DNA of 64,000 nucleotides from NCBI RefSeq assembly GCF_900177775.1, contig NZ_FXWH01000001.1, forward strand, positions 1,736,001 to 1,800,000. The letters run 5' to 3'. The position numbers and the translations under genes were made by a program. This DNA is from Pseudidiomarina planktonica. Its GTDB lineage: Bacteria; Pseudomonadota; Gammaproteobacteria; Enterobacterales; Alteromonadaceae. The notes below the pieces were generated by a model, which saw only the letters and a program-made list of their open reading frames with translations, was not told the DNA's origin and did no database searches. Shown piece by piece: positions 47,865-56,990 of this stretch; position 1 is the first letter of the stretch; each line of letters begins with the position of its first letter.

Positions 47865-48649
47865 TTCCATGCCTGGATGTTCGCGACGGACAAGTGGTAA
47901 AAGGCGTCCAGTTTCGTAACCACGAAATTATTGGTGACATTGAGCCACTGGCGGAGCGTTACGCCGCCGCAGGCGCCGACGAGTTGGTGTTTTATGACAT
48001 CACCGCATCATCAGACCAGCGCGTAGTCGACAAGTCCTGGGTACGCCGCATTGCCAAGGTTATCGATATTCCGTTCACCGTAGCCGGTGGTATTAAAAGT
48101 ATTGCTCATGCCCAGGAAATATTGGCTATGGGTGCCGATAAAATTTCAATAAACTCGCCCGCACTTGCCGACCCGAGTTTAATCAACCGTTTGGTTGATG
48201 AGTTTGGTCAACAATGTGTGGTGATCGGTATTGATAGCTTTTATAACGAAGCCCAAAATCAATACGAAGTTTATCAGTTTACCGGCGACGAAAGCCGCAC
48301 CCAAAAAACCACCTGGACTACCGAGGCCTGGTTGGCTGAAGTGGTAGCGCGCGGTGCTGGTGAAATCGTATTAAACTGCATGAATCAGGACGGTGTTCGC
48401 AACGGCTACGATATTAAGCAGCTAAGTGCGATGCGCAAGGTATGTCCGGTGCCGTTAATAGCATCCGGTGGTGCTGGTACTATGGAACACTTTGCTGATG
48501 CATTCCAACAAGCAGCAGTGGATGGCGCTCTGGCGGCCTCGGTGTTTCATAAAAATGTGATTCAAATTGCCGAGTTGAAAGACTATTTAAGCCAACAGGG
48601 CATAGCTATTCGCCCTATTGTTGAACCGCTTAACGAACAGGACAACTAA
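47846..48649 (+). CDS. hisF: Imidazole glycerol phosphate synthase, cyclase subunit
   Basis: HisF uses ammonia from HisH to turn PRFAR into imidazole glycerol phosphate and AICAR. D11 ([15 protein letters not shown]) and the second catalytic Asp in [10 protein letters not shown] mark the active site. Length is 267, slightly above the usual 258 because of a short tail. Its stop shares a base with the hisIE start. Confidence 0.96.
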   Translation: MLAKRIIPCLDVRDGQVVKGVQFRNHEIIGDIEPLAERYAAAGADELVFYDITASSDQRVVDKSWVRRIAKVIDIPFTVAGGIKSIAHAQEILAMGADKISINSPALADPSLINRLVDEFGQQCVVIGIDSFYNEAQNQYEVYQFTGDESRTQKTTWTTEAWLAEVVARGAGEIVLNCMNQDGVRNGYDIKQLSAMRKVCPVPLIASGGAGTMEHFADAFQQAAVDGALAASVFHKNVIQIAELKDYLSQQGIAIRPIVEPLNEQDN

Positions 48650-49278
48650 TGCGAATTCAGAGCAATAATGTAACCGAGCTGGCCTTTGCCAGTCAGCAAT
48701 CCAGCAGCGGCCTGCTGCCGTGCATTGTGCAGCACGCGCTCAGCGGCGAAGTGTTAATGCAGGGCTATATGAATGCTGAAGCTGTGGAGCACACCCTGAG
48801 CGAAGGCAAAGTCACCTTTTACAGCCGCAGCAAGCAACGCTTATGGACCAAAGGCGAAAGCTCAGGCAACTTTTTACAGCTCGTAAGCTTGCATACCGAC
48901 TGCGACAACGACAGCTTACTGGCCTTAGCTCTACCGCAAGGGCCAACTTGTCACTTAGGTACGCAAAGTTGTTTTACCGCACCAGATGGCTCGGCAGAAC
49001 CCATGCTGACCGAACTGGAGAACGTGATTCGCTCACGTAAAGGCGAAGCCGCAGACACCAGTTACACCGCATCGCTATTTGCCGCTGGCATTAAACGGGC
49101 AGCGCAAAAAGTCGGTGAAGAAGGTGTTGAAGTGGCATTAGCCGCCGCTGTGGGCGACAAAGAAGAGTTACTCAACGAGAGCGCTGATTTGCTTTATCAC
49201 TTACTGGTGGTTCTGCAAAGCAGTGACTTGAGCCTCAACGACGTTCTGCAGGTATTAGCCGACCGCCGCAGCAAATAA
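48649..49278 (+). CDS. hisIE: Bifunctional phosphoribosyl-AMP cyclohydrolase / phosphoribosyl-ATP pyrophosphatase
   Basis: HisIE catalyses steps 2 and 3 of histidine synthesis. The N-terminal cyclohydrolase (about 1-118) has FYSRSKQRLWTKGESSGN and the metal-binding Cys/Asp group (DCDNDSLL, CHLGTQSC). The C-terminal pyrophosphatase (about 119-209) has the helical EEGVEVALAA and NESADLLYHLLV motifs. It is the last gene of the operon and stops 3 bases before the convergent norM stop. Confidence 0.96.
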   Translation: MRIQSNNVTELAFASQQSSSGLLPCIVQHALSGEVLMQGYMNAEAVEHTLSEGKVTFYSRSKQRLWTKGESSGNFLQLVSLHTDCDNDSLLALALPQGPTCHLGTQSCFTAPDGSAEPMLTELENVIRSRKGEAADTSYTASLFAAGIKRAAQKVGEEGVEVALAAAVGDKEELLNESADLLYHLLVVLQSSDLSLNDVLQVLADRRSK

Positions 49279-49281
49279 GCC

Positions 49282-50688
49282 TTAGTGGGTATGGCCGTGG
49301 TCAGGATGCAGCCCCTGGTGAAAACGCTTCAGGTAACTTCTGTGTACCTTGTGTAATCGCCAGGAGAGCAACACCGCTGCCATGCTTAAGCCGGTAATAA
49401 AGCCGATCCAGAATCCGGCCGCACCCATAGCAGGTACAAACCAGTCGGTTAGGGCCAATATGTAACCTACTGACAGTCCAAACGGCCAATACGACAAGAA
49501 GGTAATAAACATCACTACGCGAGTGTCTTTGTAGCCACGCAGGGTACCAATAGCAACCGCCTGGAAAGTATCCGAGAGTGTGAAAATAGCCGCCAGACCC
49601 ATTAACTGGGCAGCCAGTTTAATCACGTCACTATTTTCAGTGTAAAGCGCCGCCAGCCAGGCGCCACCCAACCACATAATTAAGCCATTCACGGCCGCAA
49701 AGGCCATGCCAAAGGTCAGCGCCATTTTGTGGCTACGCATAGCGGCCCCAGGCTCACCGGCGCCCAGTGCAAAGCCAACCCGCAGCGTTACCGCCATAGA
49801 CAAACTTAAGGGCACCATATACACCAGCGAAGAAATATTTAACGCAATTTGGTGGCTGGAAACCACGGTAGCACCAAGTGGTGCTATCAACAGTGCGACC
49901 GCCGCAAATAAACTCACTTCAAAAAACAACGACACTGAGATTGGAAAACCAATACGGATCACGTACCAGATGTCGTCCCAGTTCGGTTTATGCCAACGCG
50001 CGAACAGCTGAATGGAAGCGAAGCGTTTCGCCCACACCACGTAACCGAGCATAGCCAGAGCCATGGCCCATAGCACGATGGCAGAAGCCAGCCCGCAGCC
50101 AGCACCACCAAGTGCCGGCATGCCAAAATAGCCGTAGATGAAAATGTAGTTGGCGGGAATATTAACCAGCAGCCCGATAATACCAATAACCAGCGATGGC
50201 AGCGTGTGCGAAAGTCCTTCACAGAAATTACGCAGCACTATATAGATAATAAAGGCCGGCAGCCCCCACACAATATATTCCAGATATTCCAGTGTGACTC
50301 GTCGGAACTCGTCTTCCACGGTCATGATATTCAGTAACCAGGGGGCACTGGCTATAGCGGCATAGGTAACCAGACCGCCCAGCACACAGACATAAAAACC
50401 TTGTTGCACCATGCGCGCAATTTGGGTGTGATTCCGGGCACCATCAAAATGAGAAATAATAGGTGCCAGCGCCAGAGCTAAACCAAACACCAGCAAAATA
50501 GCAGGGATCCAGATACTACTACCCACCGAAACGGCTGCTAAATCGGTCGCACTCACGCGCCCTGCCATAACGGTGTCTACCACGCTCATCATGGTTTGCG
50601 TTAGCTGAGCTATCAAAATGGGACCAGTCAACTTAGCCAGTTGCTTCCATTCTGCGGTTTTTTGCGCGGCGGTTACTGTGGTGTTCAT
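49282..50688 (-). CDS. norM: MATE family efflux transporter (NorM-like)
   Basis: This is a 12-helix inner membrane multidrug/Na+ or H+ antiporter of 468 residues. The N-terminal helix LTGPILIAQLTQTMMSVVDTVMAGRVSATDLAAV is the typical NorM pattern, including the Asp in helix 1. The C terminus ends in a His-rich tail (HPDHGHTH). It is distinct from the MATE protein encoded at 15032-16384. Its start overlaps the csdA stop by 4 bases. It is convergent with hisIE, and no terminator lies between. Confidence 0.9.
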   Translation of the reverse strand: MNTTVTAAQKTAEWKQLAKLTGPILIAQLTQTMMSVVDTVMAGRVSATDLAAVSVGSSIWIPAILLVFGLALALAPIISHFDGARNHTQIARMVQQGFYVCVLGGLVTYAAIASAPWLLNIMTVEDEFRRVTLEYLEYIVWGLPAFIIYIVLRNFCEGLSHTLPSLVIGIIGLLVNIPANYIFIYGYFGMPALGGAGCGLASAIVLWAMALAMLGYVVWAKRFASIQLFARWHKPNWDDIWYVIRIGFPISVSLFFEVSLFAAVALLIAPLGATVVSSHQIALNISSLVYMVPLSLSMAVTLRVGFALGAGEPGAAMRSHKMALTFGMAFAAVNGLIMWLGGAWLAALYTENSDVIKLAAQLMGLAAIFTLSDTFQAVAIGTLRGYKDTRVVMFITFLSYWPFGLSVGYILALTDWFVPAMGAAGFWIGFITGLSMAAVLLSWRLHKVHRSYLKRFHQGLHPDHGHTH

Positions 50689-51905
50689 GCCTCGTCACTC
50701 TCGGTTAAAGGCCCGGTTTCAGCCAGTAAGGCCATGGCTTTGTCCAGCGCCACCAGAGTTTGGGTTAACTGCTGCTCAGTCACCGTTAGCCCCAGCGATA
50801 GCCGCACTACTCCCGGTATTTGCCAATGCTGTAATAACGGCTGCGCGCAGTGATGTCCGGCGCGAACCGCAATGTCCTGCTCTGCCAGTAACAAGGCTAA
50901 GTCGTGACAATGAAACGCCTGACTGTAAAAACTGACAATTGGAGTACCGTTCGGATCCGACGGCAGTAATTCAAGCTGCGGGCGCTGTTGCAGCGCCGCT
51001 ATTAATTTTTGCTGTAAATTACGTAAGTATCGCCCGGCACCTGCTTGTTGGGTCTGTTGCAGCCAGTCCAGTGCCGCACTAAAACCAACTGCCGCACTAA
51101 CATTGGGCGTACCCGCTTCAAATTTTTGAATGCTGCTAATGAGCTCTGAACTGGTGAATGTAACAGTTTCAACAATACCCCCACCCAAATTTTGCGGTGG
51201 CATAGTTTGCCAAAGCTCCGGGCGCATGTACAAAGCTGCAATTCCAGTTGGCCCGTACACTTTGTGGGCAGAAAACGCTAAAGCGTCACAACCCAACTCG
51301 GCAACATTAATAGGAACGTGCGCTGCCGCTTGTGCCGCGTCAATGAATGTTCGAATACCCTTGGCCCGCGCCGCCTTGCATAAACTAGCGAGATCGTTCA
51401 CTACACCAGTCACATTTGAAGCCATGGTTATGGCCAGAACACGCGTGCGAGGCCCCAGATACTGCTCAGGCTCAATTAATTGACCAGTGCCACTACTTAC
51501 CGGGATAACCCTTAAAGTTAGCGCCAGGCGCTCAGCTAAGCGCTGCCAGGGCAATATATTGGCGTGATGTTCACTGGCAGAAATAACAATTTCATCGCCG
51601 GCTTGCCAGTCAATGGCCGCGGTAGTTAATTGATTTAATGCGGCGGTGGTTGATGCGGTAAACGCAAGATTGCTCGCATCAGCGCCAATAAAAGCCGCCA
51701 CGCGGGTGCGGGCATCTTCATAAGCCTGGGTAGCGGCACGGGCACGCCCGTGAGCACCGCGATGCGCGTTGGCGTGCTGATGAATAACGTAGTCTTGCAT
51801 CGCATCCAGCACTACCTGGGGTTGCTGACAGGTAGCCGCACTATCCAAGTACACCAGCTGCGGGTGATGTTGGTGGAACGGAAAATCTGCCTGCCAGTTA
51901 TGCAT
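50685..51905 (-). CDS. csdA: Cysteine desulfurase, CsdA/SufS type
   Basis: This PLP enzyme removes sulfur from cysteine for iron-sulfur cluster and thiolation pathways. The motifs are SEHHANILPW (PLP-stacking His), DAAQAAAHV, SAHKVYGPTG (Schiff-base lysine near residue 224), and the active-site Cys in RAGHHCAQPLL near residue 363. The RAGxHCAQPLL form resembles CsdA more than SufS. No sufE/csdE partner gene is adjacent; its neighbour is norM. Length is 406. Confidence 0.85.
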   Translation of the reverse strand: MHNWQADFPFHQHHPQLVYLDSAATCQQPQVVLDAMQDYVIHQHANAHRGAHGRARAATQAYEDARTRVAAFIGADASNLAFTASTTAALNQLTTAAIDWQAGDEIVISASEHHANILPWQRLAERLALTLRVIPVSSGTGQLIEPEQYLGPRTRVLAITMASNVTGVVNDLASLCKAARAKGIRTFIDAAQAAAHVPINVAELGCDALAFSAHKVYGPTGIAALYMRPELWQTMPPQNLGGGIVETVTFTSSELISSIQKFEAGTPNVSAAVGFSAALDWLQQTQQAGAGRYLRNLQQKLIAALQQRPQLELLPSDPNGTPIVSFYSQAFHCHDLALLLAEQDIAVRAGHHCAQPLLQHWQIPGVVRLSLGLTVTEQQLTQTLVALDKAMALLAETGPLTESDEA

Positions 51906-51962
51906 TCTAGTGACCTACCGAATTGATTGGAGCTAAGGCTTAATTAAAACGGCTGGATTATA

Positions 51963-52772
51963 TCAGTTACCCTTAGTTTGCGCCTTTAAAAAACTGCTCA
52001 AATGCGGGTTTACCTTGCTGGCATCGGTTAACGGCGCCATGTGACCGCCGGCTACTTCATGCAGCTCACAATTCGGCAGTACTTGCGCAAGCGCGGCAAT
52101 AACGGCACCAGCACTTTGTGGCGAGTCGCGCCCAGTTAATAATAAACAGGGCACGGTTATCTGCTCATAGTCCTCAAGCGCAGCAGGCTCGCCAATCAGT
52201 GCCGCAAAATCCATTTGAACTTTGGCTGCCTGTTGACTCATCAACTGCTGAATACGTGCCGGTAACGCATCAAAATAGCCAGCTTGATTCCAATAATCCA
52301 CGAAGGCTCTGGTGGCGTCCACAGCACTGTAATCATTCATCTTGCCAGCCACAGTTAAGATTTCACGGCGAGCATCGCTCGGGTCAGCTAATACATGAAA
52401 CGCTACAGGTTCATAAACCGCAACCGAGGCAACAGCAAAAGGACACTCGCGCGCCAGCTTCAGCGCTAAGGCGCCACCGTAGGAATGACCGATCAGATGC
52501 ACCGGCTGCGCTATCGCTAATTCCTGAATAATAGCGGTTACGCGCTCAGCTTCCTGCTGCAAGCGAAAGTACTCAACCTCCCCTTGCGGCGCCGGCGCCT
52601 GACCATAACCTAATAAGTCTATTGCCAGCACCTGATAGTCAGTGGCTAATTCGGTAATCAAATCACGCCACTGGCTACTATTGCTTTGCGAACTATGCAA
52701 CAGTACTACTGGCTCCCGGTCCGCATTTCCGTACCTATGGCAACCAGCTGGCAGGCCCTGCTTCTGCGTCAT
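51963..52772 (-). CDS. Alpha/beta hydrolase
   Basis: This is a 269-residue soluble alpha/beta-fold hydrolase. The oxyanion HSSQSNSSQW, the nucleophile elbow GHSYGGALAL (near residue 97) and the catalytic His in VAGGHMAPLTD are present, with a lid between. There is no signal peptide, and the substrate is unknown. The start overlaps the MAPEG gene stop by 4 bases, so the two are one transcript. Confidence 0.85.
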   Translation of the reverse strand: MTQKQGLPAGCHRYGNADREPVVLLHSSQSNSSQWRDLITELATDYQVLAIDLLGYGQAPAPQGEVEYFRLQQEAERVTAIIQELAIAQPVHLIGHSYGGALALKLARECPFAVASVAVYEPVAFHVLADPSDARREILTVAGKMNDYSAVDATRAFVDYWNQAGYFDALPARIQQLMSQQAAKVQMDFAALIGEPAALEDYEQITVPCLLLTGRDSPQSAGAVIAALAQVLPNCELHEVAGGHMAPLTDASKVNPHLSSFLKAQTKGN

Positions 52773-53176
52773 AAAGTCTGACCCAGATAATAGCCAAGCA
52801 GGTAACCGGCGCTAAGTAACAACATAGCGAAAGTACCCAATACCCCAACGGTACGCGGCCACGAAACACCTACTGAACGCGTTAAACCCATTGCATGACA
52901 AACCCGGGCAATAAAGAGTAACGCACCCAACCCGTGCAACAACATGGCATTAGCACCAGTCATTTCCATCATCACGAGTATCAGCAACGCCAGCGGCACA
53001 TATTCAATGAAGTTACCGTGAATTCGCACTGCAACTTCCAAATCTTTACTATCGCCAATGCCCATACCAATACGATCGCGCCAGCGCAAACGAATAATAC
53101 GACCGGACAGCACCAGTAGTAACAGGGTTAGTAAAGCGATATACAATAATGAGATAACAGGTGGAACCAATGTCAT
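52769..53176 (-). CDS. MAPEG family membrane protein
   Basis: This is a four-helix membrane protein related to microsomal glutathione transferases and YecN. The signature residues are RIHGNFIEYVPLALLIL (the conserved R-x-x-G-N-x-x-E-Y), followed by RVCHAMGL. The start was set at the ATG at 53176 (MTLVPPVIS), with AAGGA upstream; the longer frame runs into the adk terminator. Length is 135. A glutathione-linked role is inferred from the family only. Confidence 0.85.
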   Translation of the reverse strand: MTLVPPVISLLYIALLTLLLLVLSGRIIRLRWRDRIGMGIGDSKDLEVAVRIHGNFIEYVPLALLILVMMEMTGANAMLLHGLGALLFIARVCHAMGLTRSVGVSWPRTVGVLGTFAMLLLSAGYLLGYYLGQTL

Positions 53177-53190
53177 GTTTTTTTCCTTTT

Positions 53191-53220
53191 GCAAAAAAAA
53201 AGCCCACTCAAAGTGGGCCT
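53191..53220 (-). terminator. Rho-independent terminator of adk
   Basis: On the minus strand GCCCACT/AGTGGGC encloses a 3-base loop and is followed by nine T. It lies 22 bases after the adk stop and just before the MAPEG start, separating the two same-strand genes. Confidence 0.92.
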
Positions 53221-53239
53221 TACTATAACCTGAGCCAGC

Positions 53240-53917
<678 letters not shown>

Positions 53918-53934
53918 TTATTTGTTAATAGCGA

Positions 53935-53963
53935 ACTTTACCTTGCCGGGCGTGGCTTTACAA
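53935..53963 (-). promoter_or_regulatory. Possible sigma-70 promoter of adk
   Basis: On the minus strand TTGTAA (53958-53963), a 17-base spacer and TAAAGT (53935-53940) lie 51 bases before the adk start, just after a large imperfect inverted repeat. Confidence 0.5.
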
Positions 53964-54003
53964 GAGTTCAGGCGACTCGACCATGGTCGAATCACCTGCT
54001 CTT
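53962..54003. repeat. Large inverted repeat between htpG and adk
   Basis: A 42-base imperfect palindrome pairs AAGAG/CTCTT, CAGGCGA/TCACCTG (one mismatch) and the 12-base perfect centre CGACCATGGTCG. No T-run follows on either strand, so it is not a standard terminator. It may be a Rho-dependent end, an mRNA processing site, or a protein-binding palindrome. Confidence 0.7.
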
Positions 54004-54011
54004 CAACCAAC

Positions 54012-55925
54012 TTAAGAAGTACTTTCAGTAAGTTCCAGCATCAGCTTGTTCAAACGAGTCACAAAGTGAGCCGGATCTTTCAAGCTACCGCGCTCTGCCA
54101 GCGTTGCCTGATCCAAAATCAAGTTTGCCCACTGACCAAATTTATCTTCATCAGTAACCTCGGTCACACGCTGTACCAGCTTGTGTTCAGGGTTTAACTC
54201 AAGAATGTATTTGGTTTCCGGTACTTTCTGGCCAGCCGCTTCCATCAGCTTCGCCATTTGGGTGCTCATATCATTCTCATCAGTAATGATACAGGCTGGC
54301 GAATCGGTCAGGCGGTGGGTTACCCGAACCTTCTTCACTTTGTCGCCCAGTGCTTTAGTGAAGCGCTCAAGTGGTTCCTTGAAAGCTTCTTCGGTGGCCT
54401 TTTGCTGCTCTTTATCAGCGCTGTCTTCCAGGTCACCAAGGTCTAAATCACCGCGAGTTACTGACTGGAATTCAACGTCTTTGTAGTCAGTTAAATGGCT
54501 CATCAGCCACTCATCAATACGCTCGGACAAGAGTAAAACTTCAAGCCCTTTCTTGCGGAAAATTTCCAACGCAGGATTGTCACGGGCAGCTTCATAGCTG
54601 TCTGCCACAATATAGTAAATGCTCTTCTGGGCTTCCGGCTTGCGCTCCAGGTACTGATCCAAACTAACGGTTTGTTCCGCTGAATCGGTATGGGTAGAAG
54701 CAAAGCGCAGCAAACCAGCAATTTTCTCGCCATTGGCTGAATCTTCTGCTGGCCCTTCTTTTAACACGGCGCCGAATGTTTTCCAGAACTCCAGATACTT
54801 CTCTTCGTCGTCTTTCGCCAGCTTGCTCAACATACTCAGTACCTTTTTGGTACTGCCGTTGCGCATAGCGCGAGTCACTTTATTGTCCTGCAGAATTTCG
54901 CGCGACACATTGAGTGGTAAATCGTTGGAATCCATTAAGCCACGCACAAAGCGCAGGTAGCTTGGCATCAGTTGTTCAGCGTCGTCCATAATGAACACGC
55001 GCTTCACATACAGTTTAATGCCGTGCTGGCTATCGCGATTCCATAAATCCCATGGCGCGCGTTTCGGTACATACAACAAACTGGTGTATTCCGAGGTGCC
55101 TTCAACTTTGTTGTGGCTCCACAGCAAGGGTTCATCAAAGTCGTGAGCAACGGATTTATAGAAGTCTTTGTACTCTTCGTCGCTAATTTCTGACTTGTCG
55201 CGAGTCCACAGTGCTTTGCCTGAGTTCACGGCTTCCCATTTGGATTCCGTTTTATCTGCTTCTTCACTGTCATCTGCAGCTTTCGGCATTTGCACCGGAA
55301 TGCTCAGGTGCTCAGAATACTTATTAATAATGGAACGTAACCGGCTCTCGTCTAAAAACTCTTCCGCGTCATCGCGCAGGTGCAGAATGATATCTGTGCC
55401 GCGACGTTCTTTGGTGATGGCTTTTAAATCATATTCACCTTCGCCACGCGACTGCCACTCAACGCCGTCTTCTTTAGCCGCACCAGCTACGCGAGTACGC
55501 ACAGTAACTGAGTCAGCCACAATAAAGGCTGAATAGAAACCTACGCCGAACTGGCCAATTAGTTGCGAATCTTTCGCCTGATCACCAGACAACTGGCCGA
55601 AGAACTCCGCAGTACCAGACTTAGCTATGGTACCCAGGTTGGCCATCACGTCTTCGCGGGTCATACCAATACCGTTATCACTAATAGTGATAGTGCCAGC
55701 GTCTTTATCGGCACTTACGCGCACGTACAGCTCGGCATCGTCAGCCAGTAAATTCGTTTCGCTCAGCGCTTTAAAACGCAGCTTATCGGCCGCGTCAGAG
55801 GCATTAGAAACCAACTCGCGCAGGAATATTTCTTTATTGGAATATAAGGAATGGATCATTAAATGAAGCAGTTGCTTCACTTCGGTTTGAAAACCATGGG
55901 TTTCAGTTTGACGGGTCTCCGTCAT
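54012..55925 (-). CDS. htpG: Chaperone protein HtpG (bacterial Hsp90)
   Basis: HtpG is an ATP-dependent cytoplasmic chaperone. The GHKL ATPase domain (about 1-215) shows [24 protein letters not shown] and [15 protein letters not shown]. The middle domain (with the catalytic Arg region [16 protein letters not shown]) and the C-terminal dimerisation domain are complete at 637 residues. It is preceded by a near-consensus sigma-32 promoter. Its Shine-Dalgarno is the 3' arm of an inverted repeat. Confidence 0.97.
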   Translation of the reverse strand: MTETRQTETHGFQTEVKQLLHLMIHSLYSNKEIFLRELVSNASDAADKLRFKALSETNLLADDAELYVRVSADKDAGTITISDNGIGMTREDVMANLGTIAKSGTAEFFGQLSGDQAKDSQLIGQFGVGFYSAFIVADSVTVRTRVAGAAKEDGVEWQSRGEGEYDLKAITKERRGTDIILHLRDDAEEFLDESRLRSIINKYSEHLSIPVQMPKAADDSEEADKTESKWEAVNSGKALWTRDKSEISDEEYKDFYKSVAHDFDEPLLWSHNKVEGTSEYTSLLYVPKRAPWDLWNRDSQHGIKLYVKRVFIMDDAEQLMPSYLRFVRGLMDSNDLPLNVSREILQDNKVTRAMRNGSTKKVLSMLSKLAKDDEEKYLEFWKTFGAVLKEGPAEDSANGEKIAGLLRFASTHTDSAEQTVSLDQYLERKPEAQKSIYYIVADSYEAARDNPALEIFRKKGLEVLLLSERIDEWLMSHLTDYKDVEFQSVTRGDLDLGDLEDSADKEQQKATEEAFKEPLERFTKALGDKVKKVRVTHRLTDSPACIITDENDMSTQMAKLMEAAGQKVPETKYILELNPEHKLVQRVTEVTDEDKFGQWANLILDQATLAERGSLKDPAHFVTRLNKLMLELTESTS

Positions 55926-55933
55926 GATCAGTT

Positions 55934-55967
55934 CTCCTGTAAATGATTTAACGTAACAATACAGGAG
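55934..55967 (-). promoter_or_regulatory. Inverted repeat covering the htpG ribosome site
   Basis: On the minus strand CTCCTGTA (55960-55967) is perfectly complementary to TACAGGAG (55934-55941), with an 18-base loop. The 3' arm contains the AGGAG Shine-Dalgarno, 8 bases before the htpG ATG. In a transcript that includes both arms the site would be paired. A transcript starting at the sigma-32 promoter would begin within or after the 5' arm and leave it free. Confidence 0.65.
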
Positions 55968-55993
55968 ATGGGGATGACTACGGTTATTTCAAG
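55968..55993 (-). promoter_or_regulatory. Sigma-32 heat-shock promoter of htpG
   Basis: On the minus strand CTTGAAA (55987-55993), a 13-base spacer and CCCCAT (55968-55973) match the sigma-32 consensus closely. It lies immediately after the recR stop, so htpG can be induced separately from the upstream dnaX-ybaB-recR genes. Confidence 0.9.
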
Positions 55994-55995
55994 CG

Positions 55996-56595
55996 TTAAT
56001 CGAATTGTTTTCGCCCGCTGAAGGCGTGACCGAGCGTGGCCTGATCAACAAACTCCAGTTCACCACCAACAGGTACCCCATGAGCAATGCGGCTGGTGCG
56101 AATTTGATATTGGCGTGCCATGTTAGCTATGTAGTGAGCGGTAGCGTCGCCCTCAACAGTAGGATTAGTTGCCAATATCACTTCATTTATGTGGCCTAAC
56201 TTAAATCGTTCCGCCAGCTTATCTAAACCTATGTCAGCCGGACCTATTCCGTCTAATGGCGACAAATGCCCCATCAACACGAAGTAACGGCCTTGATACG
56301 TACTGGTTTGTTCAATCGCCAGCACATCAGCTGGTGTTTCAACAATACACACCAAACCGCTTTCCTGACGTTTCGGGTCCTGGCACAAGCGACATACAGG
56401 GTCTTCAGTTAAGGTACGGCATTCATTGCAGTGACCTATAACCTCAACCGCATGCTGTAACGACCGCGCCAACTTAGTGGCGCCGTCACGTTGCCGTTCC
56501 AACAACTGAAACGCCATGCGCTGAGCGGTTTTTTGCCCAACGCCGGGTAGCACTTTCAGCGCTGCAATCAATTCTGCCAGAGCAGGACTCAACAT
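55996..56595 (-). CDS. recR: Recombination protein RecR
   Basis: RecR works with RecO/RecF to load RecA at single-strand gaps. It has an N-terminal helix-hairpin-helix ([14 protein letters not shown]), a four-Cys zinc motif ([16 protein letters not shown], near residues 56-71) and a Toprim domain ([14 protein letters not shown]). Length is 199. It lies 14 bases after ybaB. Confidence 0.96.
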   Translation of the reverse strand: MLSPALAELIAALKVLPGVGQKTAQRMAFQLLERQRDGATKLARSLQHAVEVIGHCNECRTLTEDPVCRLCQDPKRQESGLVCIVETPADVLAIEQTSTYQGRYFVLMGHLSPLDGIGPADIGLDKLAERFKLGHINEVILATNPTVEGDATAHYIANMARQYQIRTSRIAHGVPVGGELEFVDQATLGHAFSGRKQFD

Positions 56596-56609
56596 CAGTA
56601 GTTATTTCC

Positions 56610-56939
56610 TTAGAACGGCATTTTGAAGCCAGGAGGAAGACCCATACCACTGGTCAATTCACCCATTTTTTCTTTGCTGGTTTGCTCAACCCGACGCACC
56701 GCATCATTAATAGCCGCGGCAACCAAATCTTCAATCATTTCTTTGTCGTCGTCTTCCAGCAAGCTCGGATCAATAGTAACGCGGCGCACGTTGTGGTTTC
56801 CCAGCATGGTTACTTTTACCATACCGGCACCGGCTTCGCCGGTTACTTCCAGCTTGGCAACTTCTTCTTGTGCCTGTTGCATGCGCTCCTGCATTTGCTG
56901 CGCCTGCTTCATCATATTACCCATACCGCCTTTAAACAT
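56610..56939 (-). CDS. ybaB: YbaB/EbfC nucleoid-associated protein
   Basis: This is a 109-residue DNA-binding protein of the YbaB family, a tweezer-like dimer. It has a Met/Gln-rich first helix ([19 protein letters not shown]), the central [14 protein letters not shown] strand and the Gly/Pro/Met-rich tail ([10 protein letters not shown]). It sits between dnaX and recR, as in most bacteria. Confidence 0.95.
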   Translation of the reverse strand: MFKGGMGNMMKQAQQMQERMQQAQEEVAKLEVTGEAGAGMVKVTMLGNHNVRRVTIDPSLLEDDDKEMIEDLVAAAINDAVRRVEQTSKEKMGELTSGMGLPPGFKMPF

Positions 56940-56990
56940 AGTTGTCTCTCTTTTGCTGTCGCTAAAAAATGAAGGTTGTGTATTCTTGTT

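Noticed and set aside
55168-55536. Ser-rich plus-strand frames within htpG
   Set aside because: They are shadows of the htpG coding sequence with no start site or similarity.
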